A stretch of 64,000 nucleotides of DNA from NCBI RefSeq assembly GCF_040958095.1, contig NC_091181.1:30840029-30904028 (forward strand), in the 5' to 3' direction. Positions within the stretch are counted from its first letter, which is position 1; each line of letters starts with the position of its first letter. This document shows positions 47,601 to 59,196 of the stretch, one piece after another. The position numbers and the translations under genes were made by a program. The notes beneath the pieces were generated by a model that did not search any database, was not told the DNA's origin, and saw nothing but the letters and a program-made list of their open reading frames with translations. This DNA is from Procambarus clarkii. Its lineage: Eukaryota > Arthropoda > Malacostraca > Decapoda > Cambaridae.

Positions 47601-49330
47601 GTATTTTGGCCACAGTTATTGTGCTTTTATTAGTGTATATGATACCAAAATCCCTAGGGAGAAAGTAAATACTGTATTTAAAATAAAATTATATAGTTGA
47701 TATTTTTAGTTTTGCTTTCAGGATTCGGTGAACACTGTGTGTTATTTTTGTTGCAACCCATCATACACCCAGGCAGAATCCTTTAAGCTCATCCATCTCC
47801 TGCTTAGTTTCATTTTGTTTTGACTGTTTCCACTGTACAGTGTATGGTACATTAGTAATTCAACTCTTTTTATAATCTCTCTCATGTTGCAAATTATTCG
47901 GCATATATTTGTTTAATAAAGTTTTAACTATGTCATTGATATATAATTTAAGATTATCCTAAGAAGTTCTGCAAACTATTACTGCTTGTTATTATTATAT
48001 TGATGAAACATTGCAAGTGAGCATCCTCATCCCTTTAGTTTTGTGTCCCTTAATACTTGGAAATGTTGCAACTCTTTTTTTTCTATGCAAATCTTGTATA
48101 AATAATGACTTGTAGCATATCAAGTGTAGTACATACACATACCACTAACTAGAAAATGAAGATATTTGTTATGTTGTAGCACTTGAAAGACATTGAGTCC
48201 ATAAGATCTGAAACATTTGACATATTAATAAGACAAATGACCTGAGACAAAGGCCTCATAAGATATATTCAGGTCTCATAACCTGAGGGCACATATATAT
48301 CTTCAGAAGCCACATGACATACTCAAAAGACGAAGCACTGCATTATTCAAGGCCACAGCACAAAAAAAAATTTTTTAACATGTTGTTTGTGACATGAGTT
48401 GAGGTACATCCTCTGTGTTCAATGAGTACACGACTTGGGCAAAAAAGTCTGAAATGAGATTGTGGAATTTTAGTATTTTTTTGTTTATAAAACAGAAGTC
48501 AAATCATCGAACAGTATACAGTATATAGAAAGTGCTAGAAATCTTTTGAATGAAAGGTGGTAATTTAAAGAACATAGTGCTGAAATGTACTCTTCACAGT
48601 TCTCGAAATAATAAATATTTTGTGACATGTACATAATGCATGAAATATATATATAATTATATTTTCCAAATGTAGATGAATAATTTCTTGAAATATTACA
48701 AATTCACAGTGCTTTCTGGTATATATTAATCTGGTAATGAATTTTATAGTGCATTTCATTGTATTTTGGAAACAAATATTTTTAAGAGTTAGATTATATA
48801 AATATATTTTATAAGGGAGTTGTGAGGTTTAAAGGTTTTGTGTGTTGTTAATATATCTACCTGGGCTAAATACATTAGTTTAAAAACTTCATTGCCTGTC
48901 TTGTCTTCATTATACAGTACTATTGTTTCAGTATTGTTTTCATTATTGATATTTTATTTAAACTTGTATCTATAATAAAATATTCCCACAAAATAAATGT
49001 TTTAATTGATACCCGGTCAAGTTTTTCATTGCCACTCTCAAAATACTATATAAATTTTGAGAGGAGCTTTGAGAATAAAATTCCAGTATTAGTCATTGAC
49101 CAACTTTTATGTAGATCAGATAACCTTGATATAAGCCTACCATTGTGTGTATGTATGTATATTTATATAATATATAATGTATATTGTATTATGTATATTA
49201 TATACTGTATATAATATATATATAATAGGTACAACATTTTATATATATACAACATTTGCACGTTTAAATTATATAACAATTATAGACCATTTTCAACCAA
49301 CAGAAATACATTTTAAAACAAAGCGGCCAA
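44640..49330. other. AT-rich convergent intergenic region, no gene seen
   Basis: Lies between the 3' ends of MBD2/3 (plus) and the channel gene (minus). It contains scattered AATAAA motifs on both strands, a 26-base T run near 46696, TA tracts at 49150-49250 and only short ORFs without family resemblance. Part is probably 3' UTR of one or both genes. Unlike the rest of the window it carries almost none of the dispersed repeat families. Confidence 0.6.
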
Positions 49331-49340
49331 AAAATAATTT

Positions 49341-52300
49341 TTACAAATATTTCCAGAAAGCAATCCAGTAGATAATGTTGAGGACAGTAAATGATATTGG
49401 AAAGATGTAACGGGATCTTCTGTCTACCAAAATAGCCTGAGCTTGACGGTGCTTGGGGTGGGAGGCTGGAAGCCAGTAGGTGGTGGCCGGGGTGTGGGAA
49501 GCCCGGCTTGGATTGCCTGCCGAGAAGCTACCACTGCCCTGGTGGCATACAATGAAATATTAAACTTGTTTACAAACATATCAGGCTACAACTTCGTCCT
49601 GTCAACCATATTCTACTACCAACTAAATAAGCCATAATTCAGCACTGTAATATTACAGTTCTGGCAAGTGTTTAAGCAGCAAACACTGTACTCTGTACTG
49701 AATAACTTCTCTCTTAATGACGAATTTGATATGCAAGAATATTTGATTTTGTATCCAAGTTAGGGTTATCTTGTTATGTTAAAATCTATGTTTGTTTTGG
49801 TTTATAGTTTTTATATCTGCAATATCTAAATAAATGTATTTGTGTATCAACTTTGAACATATAACTTTTTTTTCTTTCTTTTTATATAGAATAGTGCATC
49901 GAAGGATGATACAGTGTTGTCTGTGATGGATGATAGAGTGTTGTCTGTGATGGATAATACAGTGTTGTCTGTGATGGATAATAGTGTTGTCTGTGATGGA
50001 TAATACAGTGTTGTCTGTGATGGATAATACAGTGTTGTCTGTGATGTATAATACAGTTTTGTCAGTGATGGATAATACAGTGTTGTCTATGATGGATAAT
50101 ACAGTTGTCTGTGATGGAAAATAGTGTTGTCTGTGATGGATGATACAGTGTTGTCTGTGATGAATGATACAGTGTTGTAACTCACGACTTGCTTGCATTT
50201 TCTTTGAATAATTATTACACGCAAGAGAGCCATCAGGTCTGGTAACTAACCTTGATGTTAGTGAAGGACATTTTAATATTTGTGAAGAAAGGCCGCTTCT
50301 TGGGGTTGGGAGGCTGCGTAGGCTCGTCCCCCATGATGACACAGATGACGGCATACTCCATGAGCACCATGAACACGAACCTACGGACATGGAACTGCTG
50401 GTAAGGCTGTAATAAACTTTTCTCCAGAAGGGGTTTGAAACTACTAGTACAGTATGTATCTTTAAGTGCAGGGGACCACAGATATCACTGCAGGGACGAG
50501 TATGCAGCTGTTTTCTTCACAAAATGTTTCCATGACACTTGAGGAAGATTTCTAGTTTGGGTAAGTGATCCTGGTAGGGGAAGATTTTCTCCAATATGGC
50601 CGCCAGGCACGGTATTGAAGGCCCTAGGCAAAGCTATTACACTATTCAGATGATGGGCATTGGGGCCCCTACCCAGATGATGGCCACTGAGGCCCCTTCC
50701 CCATCCAGATGGACACTGGGACCCCCTCATCCAGATGGACACCGGGAAACCCCCCCCCCAGCCAGATGGACACTTGGACCCCCCCCCCAGCCAGATGGAC
50801 ACTTCGACCCCCCCCCCCCCACACTAAGTTGTAAACTGGGACCCCCTATACCCAGGTGAGCCTGTCCGCTAACGTGCAGGATTACCGTCAGATAGTTATG
50901 AACATATATATATATTATAATATACATTTAAAATGAATTTTAATCCCGGGCCGTTGCAGCGAGAGGTCGAGTAATTATCCACCCTGCCAAGAAATCTCTC
51001 ATGAACACTATGGCGGCACGGGGCCCCTAGAACAGTGGGGCTCCTGGCCCACTGTCCGGTGTGCCCGTACCTTTAGACAATACTGCCCCCGGGCCCAATT
51101 CAACTGGTATCGGGAAGTGGTCTATATCTCGGGAGAGGCGGGTTCTTGCTGCTGTAGTACTCACAGAGTACATGCAGACATGAAGATGTCGATGGCTTTG
51201 ATGTAGGAGACGGGAGGCAGCGCGTCCTGGCTCTTGGCGTGCTGCGTGGAGAGAGTCAAGAGCGACGTCACTCCAAGAGTCACCCGAGCCGGCGCGATGT
51301 CGGGCCGGATCCAAAATGACACCCACTGATATGGAAATATATTATACAAGTTAGTCATGCAAGGTCAACTGAGATTAGTGAGAGACGAAATTTAAAAGAA
51401 TTAGTATAGAAAAGACAAATTAAATTGTGTTATTTAAGTGGACTGAGAAAGTTTGTTACCGAGGAGCCGGTCCTCCAGACATTTACGTGTACCTTCACCT
51501 CGACGATGACGAGAGATCCGAAGAACAATCAGATCGTCCTCGATTAAGAATTATTTTTGTTATGGACGACCTCGCAGCTCTTCCGAGCTGGAGCACTGTT
51601 GAACAAATACAGAACAAGGATGCATAATAGAGACTGTAGGAAGAGACGTGGTAAGTGGACACCTGGTTCACCCTGGCAGCCAGTCATGAAGGATGGTAAA
51701 AGAGATGAAACACAAATGAAATTAAAATGCTGAAAGGAGAAAATTAATTATGTCTGAGCTTTGCTCGGTTGCTCCCTGAGGTACGGTGTGTACGGCCAGG
51801 TCAGATCAGCCCGTACTCAGGCAATACTCGTCAAAGGCCCTACCCTCTGACCATGGCATCTTCATCGTTTAGGCCTACTGTGTAGTAAATAACGGCATTT
51901 TCTTTCAAATATGTTTATATTATAGTAAATTAAGGTGTTGTGTATTTTAGCCTATTTGAGTGCCTGGCTAAAGGCACAGAACGCCTTGGAGAGAAAGATG
52001 TATCTACAGGAGGTGAAGCTCCCCACATACTTGTGAACATACCGACATGATGACAATGAGGCAGGTGGGGATGTAGGTGTGGAAGAGGTAGTGACCCAGG
52101 TGACGCTTGAGCCTGAAGATCACCTCCAGACACGTGAAGTTACCTGTCAACAATGTTGAATACCTTAACAAAAATACTCCTGTGTAATAATTAATAAGAA
52201 TTAGTTTTGTTGTGAAGAGGCGGCTTGTCCTCGAGCCCCCCCCCCCCCACCTCAAGGCTGAACTACTGACCCTCCCCAGGATGACGCCCCACAACAGTTG

Positions 52301-55300
52301 CCCAACGCCTGGATACCTATAGTTACTGCATGGTGAACAGCGGCATTAGGTAAAAGGAAACTTGTACAAACGTCTGTCCCGGTCGGGAATCGAACCCGGG
52401 ATCCCTTATTGTGGCTGGGGAACAGAGTGAACAGCACCACAATTTCCTGTCAATCACAATAAACGATGTTCTTATTAACGAGGACTAAATTATATACGCG
52501 GCAGTACAAAACAAAAATTGTAATTCATCATTTATTTGTTCAGTGATATTAATAGTGTAATTTGAGTCCCTTGTGCAGTGATGCCTGAGTACACACCTGA
52601 AGTGTATACCCGAGTACACACCTGTAGTGTATATCCGAGTACACACGTATAGTGTACACCCGAGCAGAGCTACTCACCTGTAGAGTAGACCTGAGTACAG
52701 TCAGCTGTGACGTTGCTAACAATCATCTGCTGTGGGAGTTCAATGTCGTGGTTGACCACCAGAGGGACACCGGCGTCCCAGGCGAAGACCAGGTCATGGG
52801 TGGTGTGGGAGACTGTGGCCACGCGCACACACGCACGCACGGTTAATAATAACAATATTAATATAACACTAATGGTAACAATAATAACATAGGATACAAA
52901 TCCAGGCTTGTTGTGTATTTGTGTATTTTATGTGAAGGTTTACAGCAAGTCTTTGACACTCTCCTGTGTTATCGAGGAGTGAGGGTGTGGTTAGAACGAG
53001 ACTTATATAACGACCAATTTTATGTAAGCTCTAGCTCTGCTGAGCTCTGCTTAGAACTAAAGCAGGCTTGCTAGTTGACCAGTAGGCTACCGTTCAAGTA
53101 TGTTTATTGAAACATCTCGAAGGGATAGAGTAGTTTAGGCTATTTCTAAATAGCCTAAACTACTCTAAATAGCCTAATTTAAATTTCTAAATAGCCTAAA
53201 TTAAAATACATCTCGAAGGGATAGAGTAGTTTAGGCTATTTCTGTTACCCCCCCCCTAAGTTACCGTGGTTGTTAGTTGACCAGTGAGCTACCGTGATTG
53301 TTAGTTGACAAGTAAGCTACCGTGGTTGTTAGTTGACCAGTAAGCTACCGTGGTTGTTAGTTGACCAGTAAGTTACCGTGGTTGTTAGTTGACCAGTAAG
53401 CTACCGTGGTTGTTAGTTGACCAGTAAGCTACCGTGGTTGTTAGTTGACCAGTAAGCTACCGTGGTTGCTAGTTGACCAGTAAGCTACCGTGGTTGTTAG
53501 TTGACCAGTAAGCTACCGTGGTTGTTAGTTGACCAGTAAGCTACCGTGGTTGTTAGTTGACCAGTAAGCCACCGTGGTTGGTAGTTGACCAGTAAGCTAC
53601 CGTGGTTGCTAGTTGACCAGTAAGCTACCATGGTTGGTAGTTGACCAGTAAGCTACCCTGGTTGCTAGTTGACCGGTAAGCTACCCTGGTTGCTAGTTGA
53701 CCGGTAAGCTACCCTGGTTGCTAGTTGACCGGTAAGCTACCCTGGTTGCTAGTTGACCGGTAAGCTACCATGGTTGCTAGTTGACCGGTAAGCTACCATG
53801 GTTGCTAGTTGACCGGTAAGCTACCCTGGTTGCTAGTTGACCGGTAAGCTACCATGGTTGCTAGTTGACCGGTAAGCTACCATGGTTGCTAGTTGACCGG
53901 TAAGCTACCCTGGTTGCATTAATAACCTTCCGACGGTTGATAGGCCTTAGGCCCTACACCCAACCAATGGGACCAAGGATGAGGTTGTAGAATATATTTA
54001 AGCATCTAAGTCCAGGAGTGGAAAGGAGAGTGAAAGGAAACATCCACTCTGGGTGCTAGAGTGCAAGAACACTTACGGCTCTCTATCTGCAGCTTGCACT
54101 CCTGGGTGTCGTGAGGGTAGAGTGCAAAGTTCATGGCGCATGTGAGCGTCAAGGTTAATCTGAAAAGCAACAATACTTTTAATGTATATATGTGATCCAA
54201 CCCTTGATAAACTGAACAGTCTTACATGAAATGATATGCTGGCAAACTCAATTTTGTAGAATACATTTTATAATACACTACTAATACACAGTAATAAGTT
54301 AATGCGGTACCAACTTGTAAAACAAATTCAAACTTAAAATACAGATTAGTTTGGTGTGTATATTACCAGTATTAATGCTTCAGTCAAATTATTCTGAGAT
54401 ATTAACCCAAAACAGATCAAATACGAAATGAACGCCATCTACATGTGCTAAGAATTTCCCTCAACCAAGAGAGTGCGTCGAGGCTGTAAATATGGCTATT
54501 GAGAAAATTAAATTTAGTAGTACGGTACGGTACTGTTACCTCTACCTCTACGGTAGCAGTTCCCTGCTACCGTAGTCAGGCAGGGAACAGCAGCCTCACA
54601 AAGACTGCCACGGAAACTTCTAATAAAGTGTGACCAAAACCAGCATATAACAAATTCCCATTTAGGGCCACTTGTAATGCTGGTGTACCGTTGTTGGGGC
54701 CAGGACGCCTGTTACACTTGTCGAGGCCTCAAGCCTCAGTAGCCAAGAAAGAGGCTTCCCGTATGGTCACCCATCTAGGTAATGGTCATACCCTGATGTA
54801 CTTAACTATCGGTGACCGTCAAATATATACATGTTAATGTGTATATCAGTAATTAATACAATAATCATCTCATCAAGACCAAGTGTAATTGAAACAATGA
54901 GGAAACAATAAGAGGATAGAAGTAGCCTAAGCTACTCTATCCCTTTGAGATGCATTTGACTTTCTCAATAAACGTACTTGATGAGGAAAGGCTAGAGGGC
55001 ACGGGGTACTAACTTGACCATGTAGAGGAGCGTCAAGTCCTGATAGAGCCACACGTAGTGGTTGGGCACCGTCATCGTCTGGAAATTCACCTCTTTAGCA
55101 TTCTTGAAGAAGCCGTCTGGCCGCCATAGATGTCCCAGCCAGTCCAGGTCCAGCAGCCTGACCAAGGCCAGGTTGAAGACACGGCAAGAAGTATGTTGAC
55201 AAAAAATATAACAAAGAAATCACACATAATAGAAAGATACACATATATTATTCCATATCACTAGCACATTTCATAAAAAGAAAACATTACAAATCCTAAT

Positions 55301-57711
55301 TTATCAACGTTACGTTAAATTTTTTCAGCAACTAAAATCCTTCCTAATGTTGTTACGTCATATTAAGCTTGTTTCTTCAGAGATGTGGTGATGTGATGAC
55401 CTCACCTGTGGTCAGAAGTTGTGTGATAACCTAATAAGTATTTTATTATACTTATTAGGTTAGGTTAAGTTTGTTAAGTCACGTGAAATGATGTCGCCTG
55501 TAGTTTGAAGTGTGTGCGTGGGTGTACCTCACCTGAAGTTAGAAGACAGGCGTGATGCCCTCACCTGTAGTCTGAAGTCATGTTGGTGGGCAGCACGAGG
55601 CGGTGGTCCCTCCACGACTGAGCGAAGAATACGTCGGCAGCGAAGGTCTTGGTGTAGCGAGAGGAGAACTCAAGTTAGTCGCCGCCACCCTCAAGTTGAC
55701 GCCTCCCTCAAGTCTCACAACAATCTACCAATTGCTCATTTAAATTGCCCTATTTTATATCATCCGGCAATGACTTAGAGAGTTGAGTCATACGTTTAGA
55801 CAAGATTGAATGGTAGTAATACATTATACAGCTGTTGCACAGACCCCCCTCCCTCAATCCCCGGGGTTAGGGGGCCTCTACCAGCGCCCGTGGGTCTCTG
55901 TGGGTATATTCAATGAGTGCAAAATATATCGACACAAAATAGAACTCGAAACAACATATTCACATTGAATAGGTTCAGATGTAGAAAATCCCTGGGTAAA
56001 TACTGGCTTGGGGGATACATGCATCGATTTTTTTAATACATTTCCGGGGAATGTGATAGACGTGGGCTCCATGGCTTGCTTCATGCGTTGGTTACACATA
56101 TCTAATGATTTGGTTGCATATAATTTTGTATCGGCCAATCGGACTTTTGTAATTTTGTGGTCTTACCCCAGTGGACTGACTATCTGGCAGGTTGATGTTG
56201 GAGACGGTGTTCTCGGCGTAGACCTGCATGTCCCTGCTGTAGTCCTGTAGAGGGAGAGTAATCCTCTACAGGCTGGGTTACAACTCCCGTGATTACCCAC
56301 CCTCACTCACCATGCTTCCCTGATGAAGGCGTCAATATTTACACTCACCTGACTAACAAACAGCCAATTAGTGCAAAGAAATCCAGTCATTGTGAAATAT
56401 GTCACGCAAAACTAATTGCAGAACATATTATATAAATAAAATAAATGGTAATGAACAAATAAGAATTGGTTTCGATTACAATTATATAATAAACTTACCA
56501 AATGTATTACAGGAATCATAATATTTAAATCATATTAATAGATTAAAATCATATAAGTTATTATATTAAGTTATGACTTTTGCAAACCTCATAAATTAAA
56601 TAAAACTAGAGCAACAGTATTAATCAGACAACTCATTGCCTTCGCACTATGTGTGAAAATCAAGAAGAAATTAACACGCGATGAACAATATCAGACCACG
56701 AAGGATTGATTGATGAAGATTAAGCATCCTAAGAGGTGGCACAGGCATGAATAACCCGTAAGTGGTAGATTTGTTGAGTGAATGTGATCTTTGGTCGTCA
56801 AAAGGGAAGGAGATAGGAAATTCCTTAAGTACTTTCGTATTTAATAATACATCTTCAGAAAGATGGATATTACTAATTGACTGATGAAGATTACACCACC
56901 CAAGAGGTTGTGGTACGTGGTGGATAGATAGGCAAGAATTAGGCGAGGTGAAAAACAATGTCTTTGTTCACAAACATATGGGGAAGCTGCAGAAGGCCCA
57001 ATGACCTATACATGTGAATTCCAGGAATGCTAATGAGACCTTGAGAGGTAATAATGAAATATCAATGAGACTATACGTTCGTACATTATCTAGTATTCGT
57101 CCCTTGTTGATCTAGAGCCCAGGATTATCCCCTTGACCCGCAGCCCTCCCTCGCTGACCCAAGTTGACCTGCGGCTCACCACAGAGCTCTCCTTGATGGA
57201 ATCGATGCTCATGATGGTGAGGTGGAAATAGACGATAGTGGGCTGCTCGTCCCTCTTGGGAGGCGTCATCTTGTCGTAGCCCGCAGGCAGCATGTCCTCG
57301 ATCTTCAGGCTCTTCCTTCCTGACCTGCAGTGGGGCAGGGAGACGGAGGTGGTGGTGAGGGGAAGGGGAGCAGGGAAGGATACAGGGAAAATACACAGGT
57401 GGTGGTGAAGGAAAAAAATAATTAGGGAAATGAGAGGAAAAATGGAGAAGGAAGAGAAATGAGAGGTGATGATTGAGGAAATGAAGAAATGGGTGATAGA
57501 GTAGGAAGAAATAATGCCATATTAAACAACAAACCCCTAAACTAGTTATCGAACCAAATATCGTCCACACAAACCAGAAAAACCACCAAAGACCATGCAC
57601 AAGTCATACTCTGCATCAACCAAGAGCGTGAGAGGAGGCCCGTCCTCCTGCAACTCACCCACCACTAGCAGCGAGGGCCAGCACCAGCAGGAGCGCCGCC
57701 ACCAGCACCAT
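49341..57711 (-). CDS. Cys-loop ligand-gated anion (chloride) channel subunit, 11 coding exons
   Basis: Pentameric neurotransmitter- or ligand-gated channel subunit of the plasma membrane. Exons in transcript order: 57711-57659, 57324-57180, 56244-56167, 55668-55565, 55157-55014, 54159-54077, 52812-52678, 52143-52043, 51325-51165, 50380-50251, 49538-49341; all GT-AG, phases agree, 443 residues. Seen: signal peptide (first ~17 residues, Leu/Ala rich); beta1 strand [43 protein letters not shown]; Cys-loop C182-C196 (13 between); second loop C241-C252 as in GlyR, GluCl and HisCl channels; glycosylation sequons at N121, N236, N249; M1 ([16 protein letters not shown]); PAR at 293-295 just before M2, the mark of anion selectivity; [12 protein letters not shown] in M2; [12 protein letters not shown]3; a short ~70-residue M3-M4 loop; M4 ending in WKYL. 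The M2-M3 region resembles arthropod HisCl, pHCl and 'glycine receptor alpha-like' subunits; which of these it is, and its ligand, cannot be settled here. A 5' UTR acceptor lies near 57820. Confidence 0.93.
49904..50180. repeat. 24-bp minisatellite in the last channel-gene intron
   Basis: About 11 units of CTGTGATGGATAATACAGTG TTGT with single-base and short-deletion variants; ends 70 bp from the splice donor of the M3 exon. Confidence 0.85.
50655..50825. repeat. Degenerate CCAGATGGACACT minisatellite with C-runs
   Basis: Six or seven units of CAGATGGACACTGGGACCCC with variable poly-C. Confidence 0.75.
52255..52445 (-). mobile_element. Second SINE type with a different tRNA-like head, in a channel-gene intron
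   Basis: On the minus strand 52445 to about 52375 has a tRNA-like T arm (CCGGGTTCGATTCCCG) and B box GGTTCGATTCC. The body then parallels the 19.8-kb SINE: a run like AAGTTTCCTTTTACCTAATG, then GCCGCTGTTCACCATGCAGT, AACTATAGGTATCCAGG, and a CATCCTGGGGAGGGT end. It lies between the M1 exon and the preceding exon. Confidence 0.5.
52590..52672. repeat. 31-bp minisatellite touching a splice donor
   Basis: Three to four units of GAGTACACACCTGAAGTGTA then TACCC, running to within 10 bp of the donor at 52677 of the channel gene. Confidence 0.7.
53091..53255 (+). repeat. Family C repeat, copy 4, internally rearranged
   Basis: TTCAAGTATGTTTATTGAAA, then two copies of AGGGATAGAGTAGTTTAGGC separated by a short inverted piece (AATAGCCTAAACTACTCTAA). 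It lies directly 5' of the 28-bp minisatellite. Confidence 0.5.
53262..53925. repeat. 28-bp minisatellite in two sub-blocks, about 23 units
   Basis: Left half: ACCGTGGTTGTTAGTTGACC AGTAAGCT. Right half: ACCCTGGTTGCTAGTTGACC GGTAAGCT. The switch occurs gradually between 53570 and 53680. Lies in the intron between the Cys-loop exon and the next exon. Confidence 0.9.
54918..54986 (-). repeat. Family C repeat, copy 5 (inverted)
   Basis: TAGAAGTAGCCTAAGCTACT, CTATCCCTTTGAGATGCATT, then CAATAAACGTACTTGA; lies 30 bp beyond a splice donor of the channel gene, inside the intron. Confidence 0.55.
56704..56770 (+). repeat. Family B repeat, copy 5, in the channel-gene intron
   Basis: GGATTGATTGATGAAGATTA, AGCATCCTAAGAGGTGGCAC, AGGCATGAATAACCCGTAAG. 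Confidence 0.55.
56877..56925 (+). repeat. Family B repeat, copy 6, in the channel-gene intron
   Basis: GACTGATGAAGATTACACCA then CCCAAGAGGTTGTGG, with no hairpin; 110 bp from copy 5 in the same intron. Confidence 0.45.
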
Positions 57712-58300
57712 GGTGCTTGTCCCGGCAGGCGAGACACGACCCCCTGCTGGAGGAGGGAGTCGTACTAGTGGACTGAAGCTCGGATGAGCCGGTGGGAATG
57801 TCGCAAGCTGATGAATCTGCGGAAGTTAATAAATATTGGAATACAGTATATGAATTAAACCTTCTATAGCTGCGAATCAGGTTGTCGTAAAATTAGGAGT
57901 ATAGGCACGAGAACTACCTCACCTGGACCACCTTACTGATCGATCGATCGTTTCAGGGAAGACAACTACTTAACTAGTAAGGATATGAACACATTAGGCC
58001 CGAATGTAGGTGGGCCTATCGTAAAATCCTGGTTGGGGTACCAGTTTCGGTCTACAGAACCTTCCAGTGAATTCAGTAGAGTTCCGGGTTGGTAGGCTTT
58101 TATCCTATCGTGGCCCAGTGGGTTAAGGTATCTGGGAATCACCAGAACGCCAATTCAACATGTATATAGCGCTTGACTGGTCCCCAAGCCATTAATCAAT
58201 AACAAACAGATTGATTTGACTTATTTTCAAATATTTCTTTCCAAAGTGGTTTATTCCAGCTAATATTGTACATTAAGAACATTAATTACTTAGTTATGTT
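57712..58300 (-). promoter_or_regulatory. Upstream region of the channel gene, possible 5' UTR splice acceptor
   Basis: Reading toward the gene, a pyrimidine-poor but plausible acceptor (TTAACTTCCGCAG, near 57820) precedes about 110 nt of leader ending at the ATG. An untranslated first exon, perhaps in the CpG-rich stretch 58740-58830, is likely but not provable. Confidence 0.4.
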
Positions 58301-58565
58301 ATGCAAGTTAGCTTAGGTAGGTTAGGTTAGGTAGGTTAGATTAGGTTAGGTTAGGTTAGATTAGGTAGGTTAGGTTAGGTAGGTTAGGCTAGGTTGATTA
58401 GGCTAGGTTAGGTTAAGTTTGATAAAATTTCTGTTTAACTCCAATTACCCAAAACAATTGGTATCATATATAATATAATGGAAAGCTTAATCATTCCATA
58501 AGAAAATACTTTGAACATTATTATATTTCAGTAAAATTCGGCTTGTTAGGCAATTTGGCCTAACT
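58300..58565. mobile_element. Related, decayed TTAGG-run element
   Basis: Imperfect runs of TTAGGTTAGG and GTAGGTTAGG at 58315-58430, then a half that resembles the right half of the 18.6-kb elements: tracts like AATGGAAAGCTTAATCATTCC, CATAAGAAAATA, and an end of GGCTTGTTAGGCAATTTGGCC in place of GGCTTATTAGGCAAATCGGGCC. Only one half is recognisable. Confidence 0.45.
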
Positions 58566-58835
58566 TGATTCCCCGTCGAGACTACTAGAGAGATAGCAGC
58601 CTTCAGGTAAATTTAGGGAAAAAAATACGATTAGTGGACGGGGTTTTGGAAAACACGGCGCTAAGGAAACAAAACCATCTGGCCACTTAGTACGAAGGCA
58701 CAAAAATAAGTACAAACAAAACAATATATTCGCACAAGACTGACCTGACGCTGGTGGTGCGGTCCGCAGAGTGTGATGTGTGGGAGGCCCCGGCCGCCAG
58801 CCAGCCCTCCACCCGGCGCGCGCGCTCCACCTCCC

Positions 58836-59196
58836 TCCACCTGTGTGTATGCTTATAAGCTCTTCCCTCCCCCTCCCTCCACCTGTGTATGCCTATAAGC
58901 TCTTCCCTCCCTCTCCCTCCACCTGTGTATGCCTATAAGCTCTTCCCTCCCCCTCCCTCCACCTGTGTATGCCTATAAGCTCTTCCCTCCCCCTCCCTCC
59001 ACCTGTGTATGCCTATAAGCTCTTCCCTCCCCCTCCCTCCACCTGTGTATGCCTATAAGCTCTTCCCTCCCCCTCCCTCCACCTGTGTATGCTTATAAGC
59101 TCTTCCCTCCCCCCTCCCTCCACCTGTGTATGCTTATAAGTTCTTCCCTCACCCTCCCTCCACCTGTGTATGCATATAAGCTCTTCCCCCTCCTTC
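58836..59196. repeat. 40-bp minisatellite, 9 units, upstream of the channel gene
   Basis: CTCCACCTGTGTATGCCTAT then AAGCTCTTCCCTCCCCCTCC, in phase for nine units. About 1.1 kb 5' of the channel start codon, so it could flank its promoter. Confidence 0.9.

Noticed and set aside
49779..50390. 203-codon minus-strand ORF over the M3 exon
   Set aside because: It is in a different frame from the M3 exon and mostly reads through the 24-bp minisatellite.
57112..57600. 162-codon minus-strand ORF rich in Phe and Leu
   Set aside because: Wrong frame for the beta1 exon; its hydrophobic part is the pyrimidine-rich intron before that exon.
57546..57737. ORF starting [10 protein letters not shown] as the channel start
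   Set aside because: The overlapping frame starting at 57711 gives a proper hydrophobic signal peptide and joins the next exon in phase.
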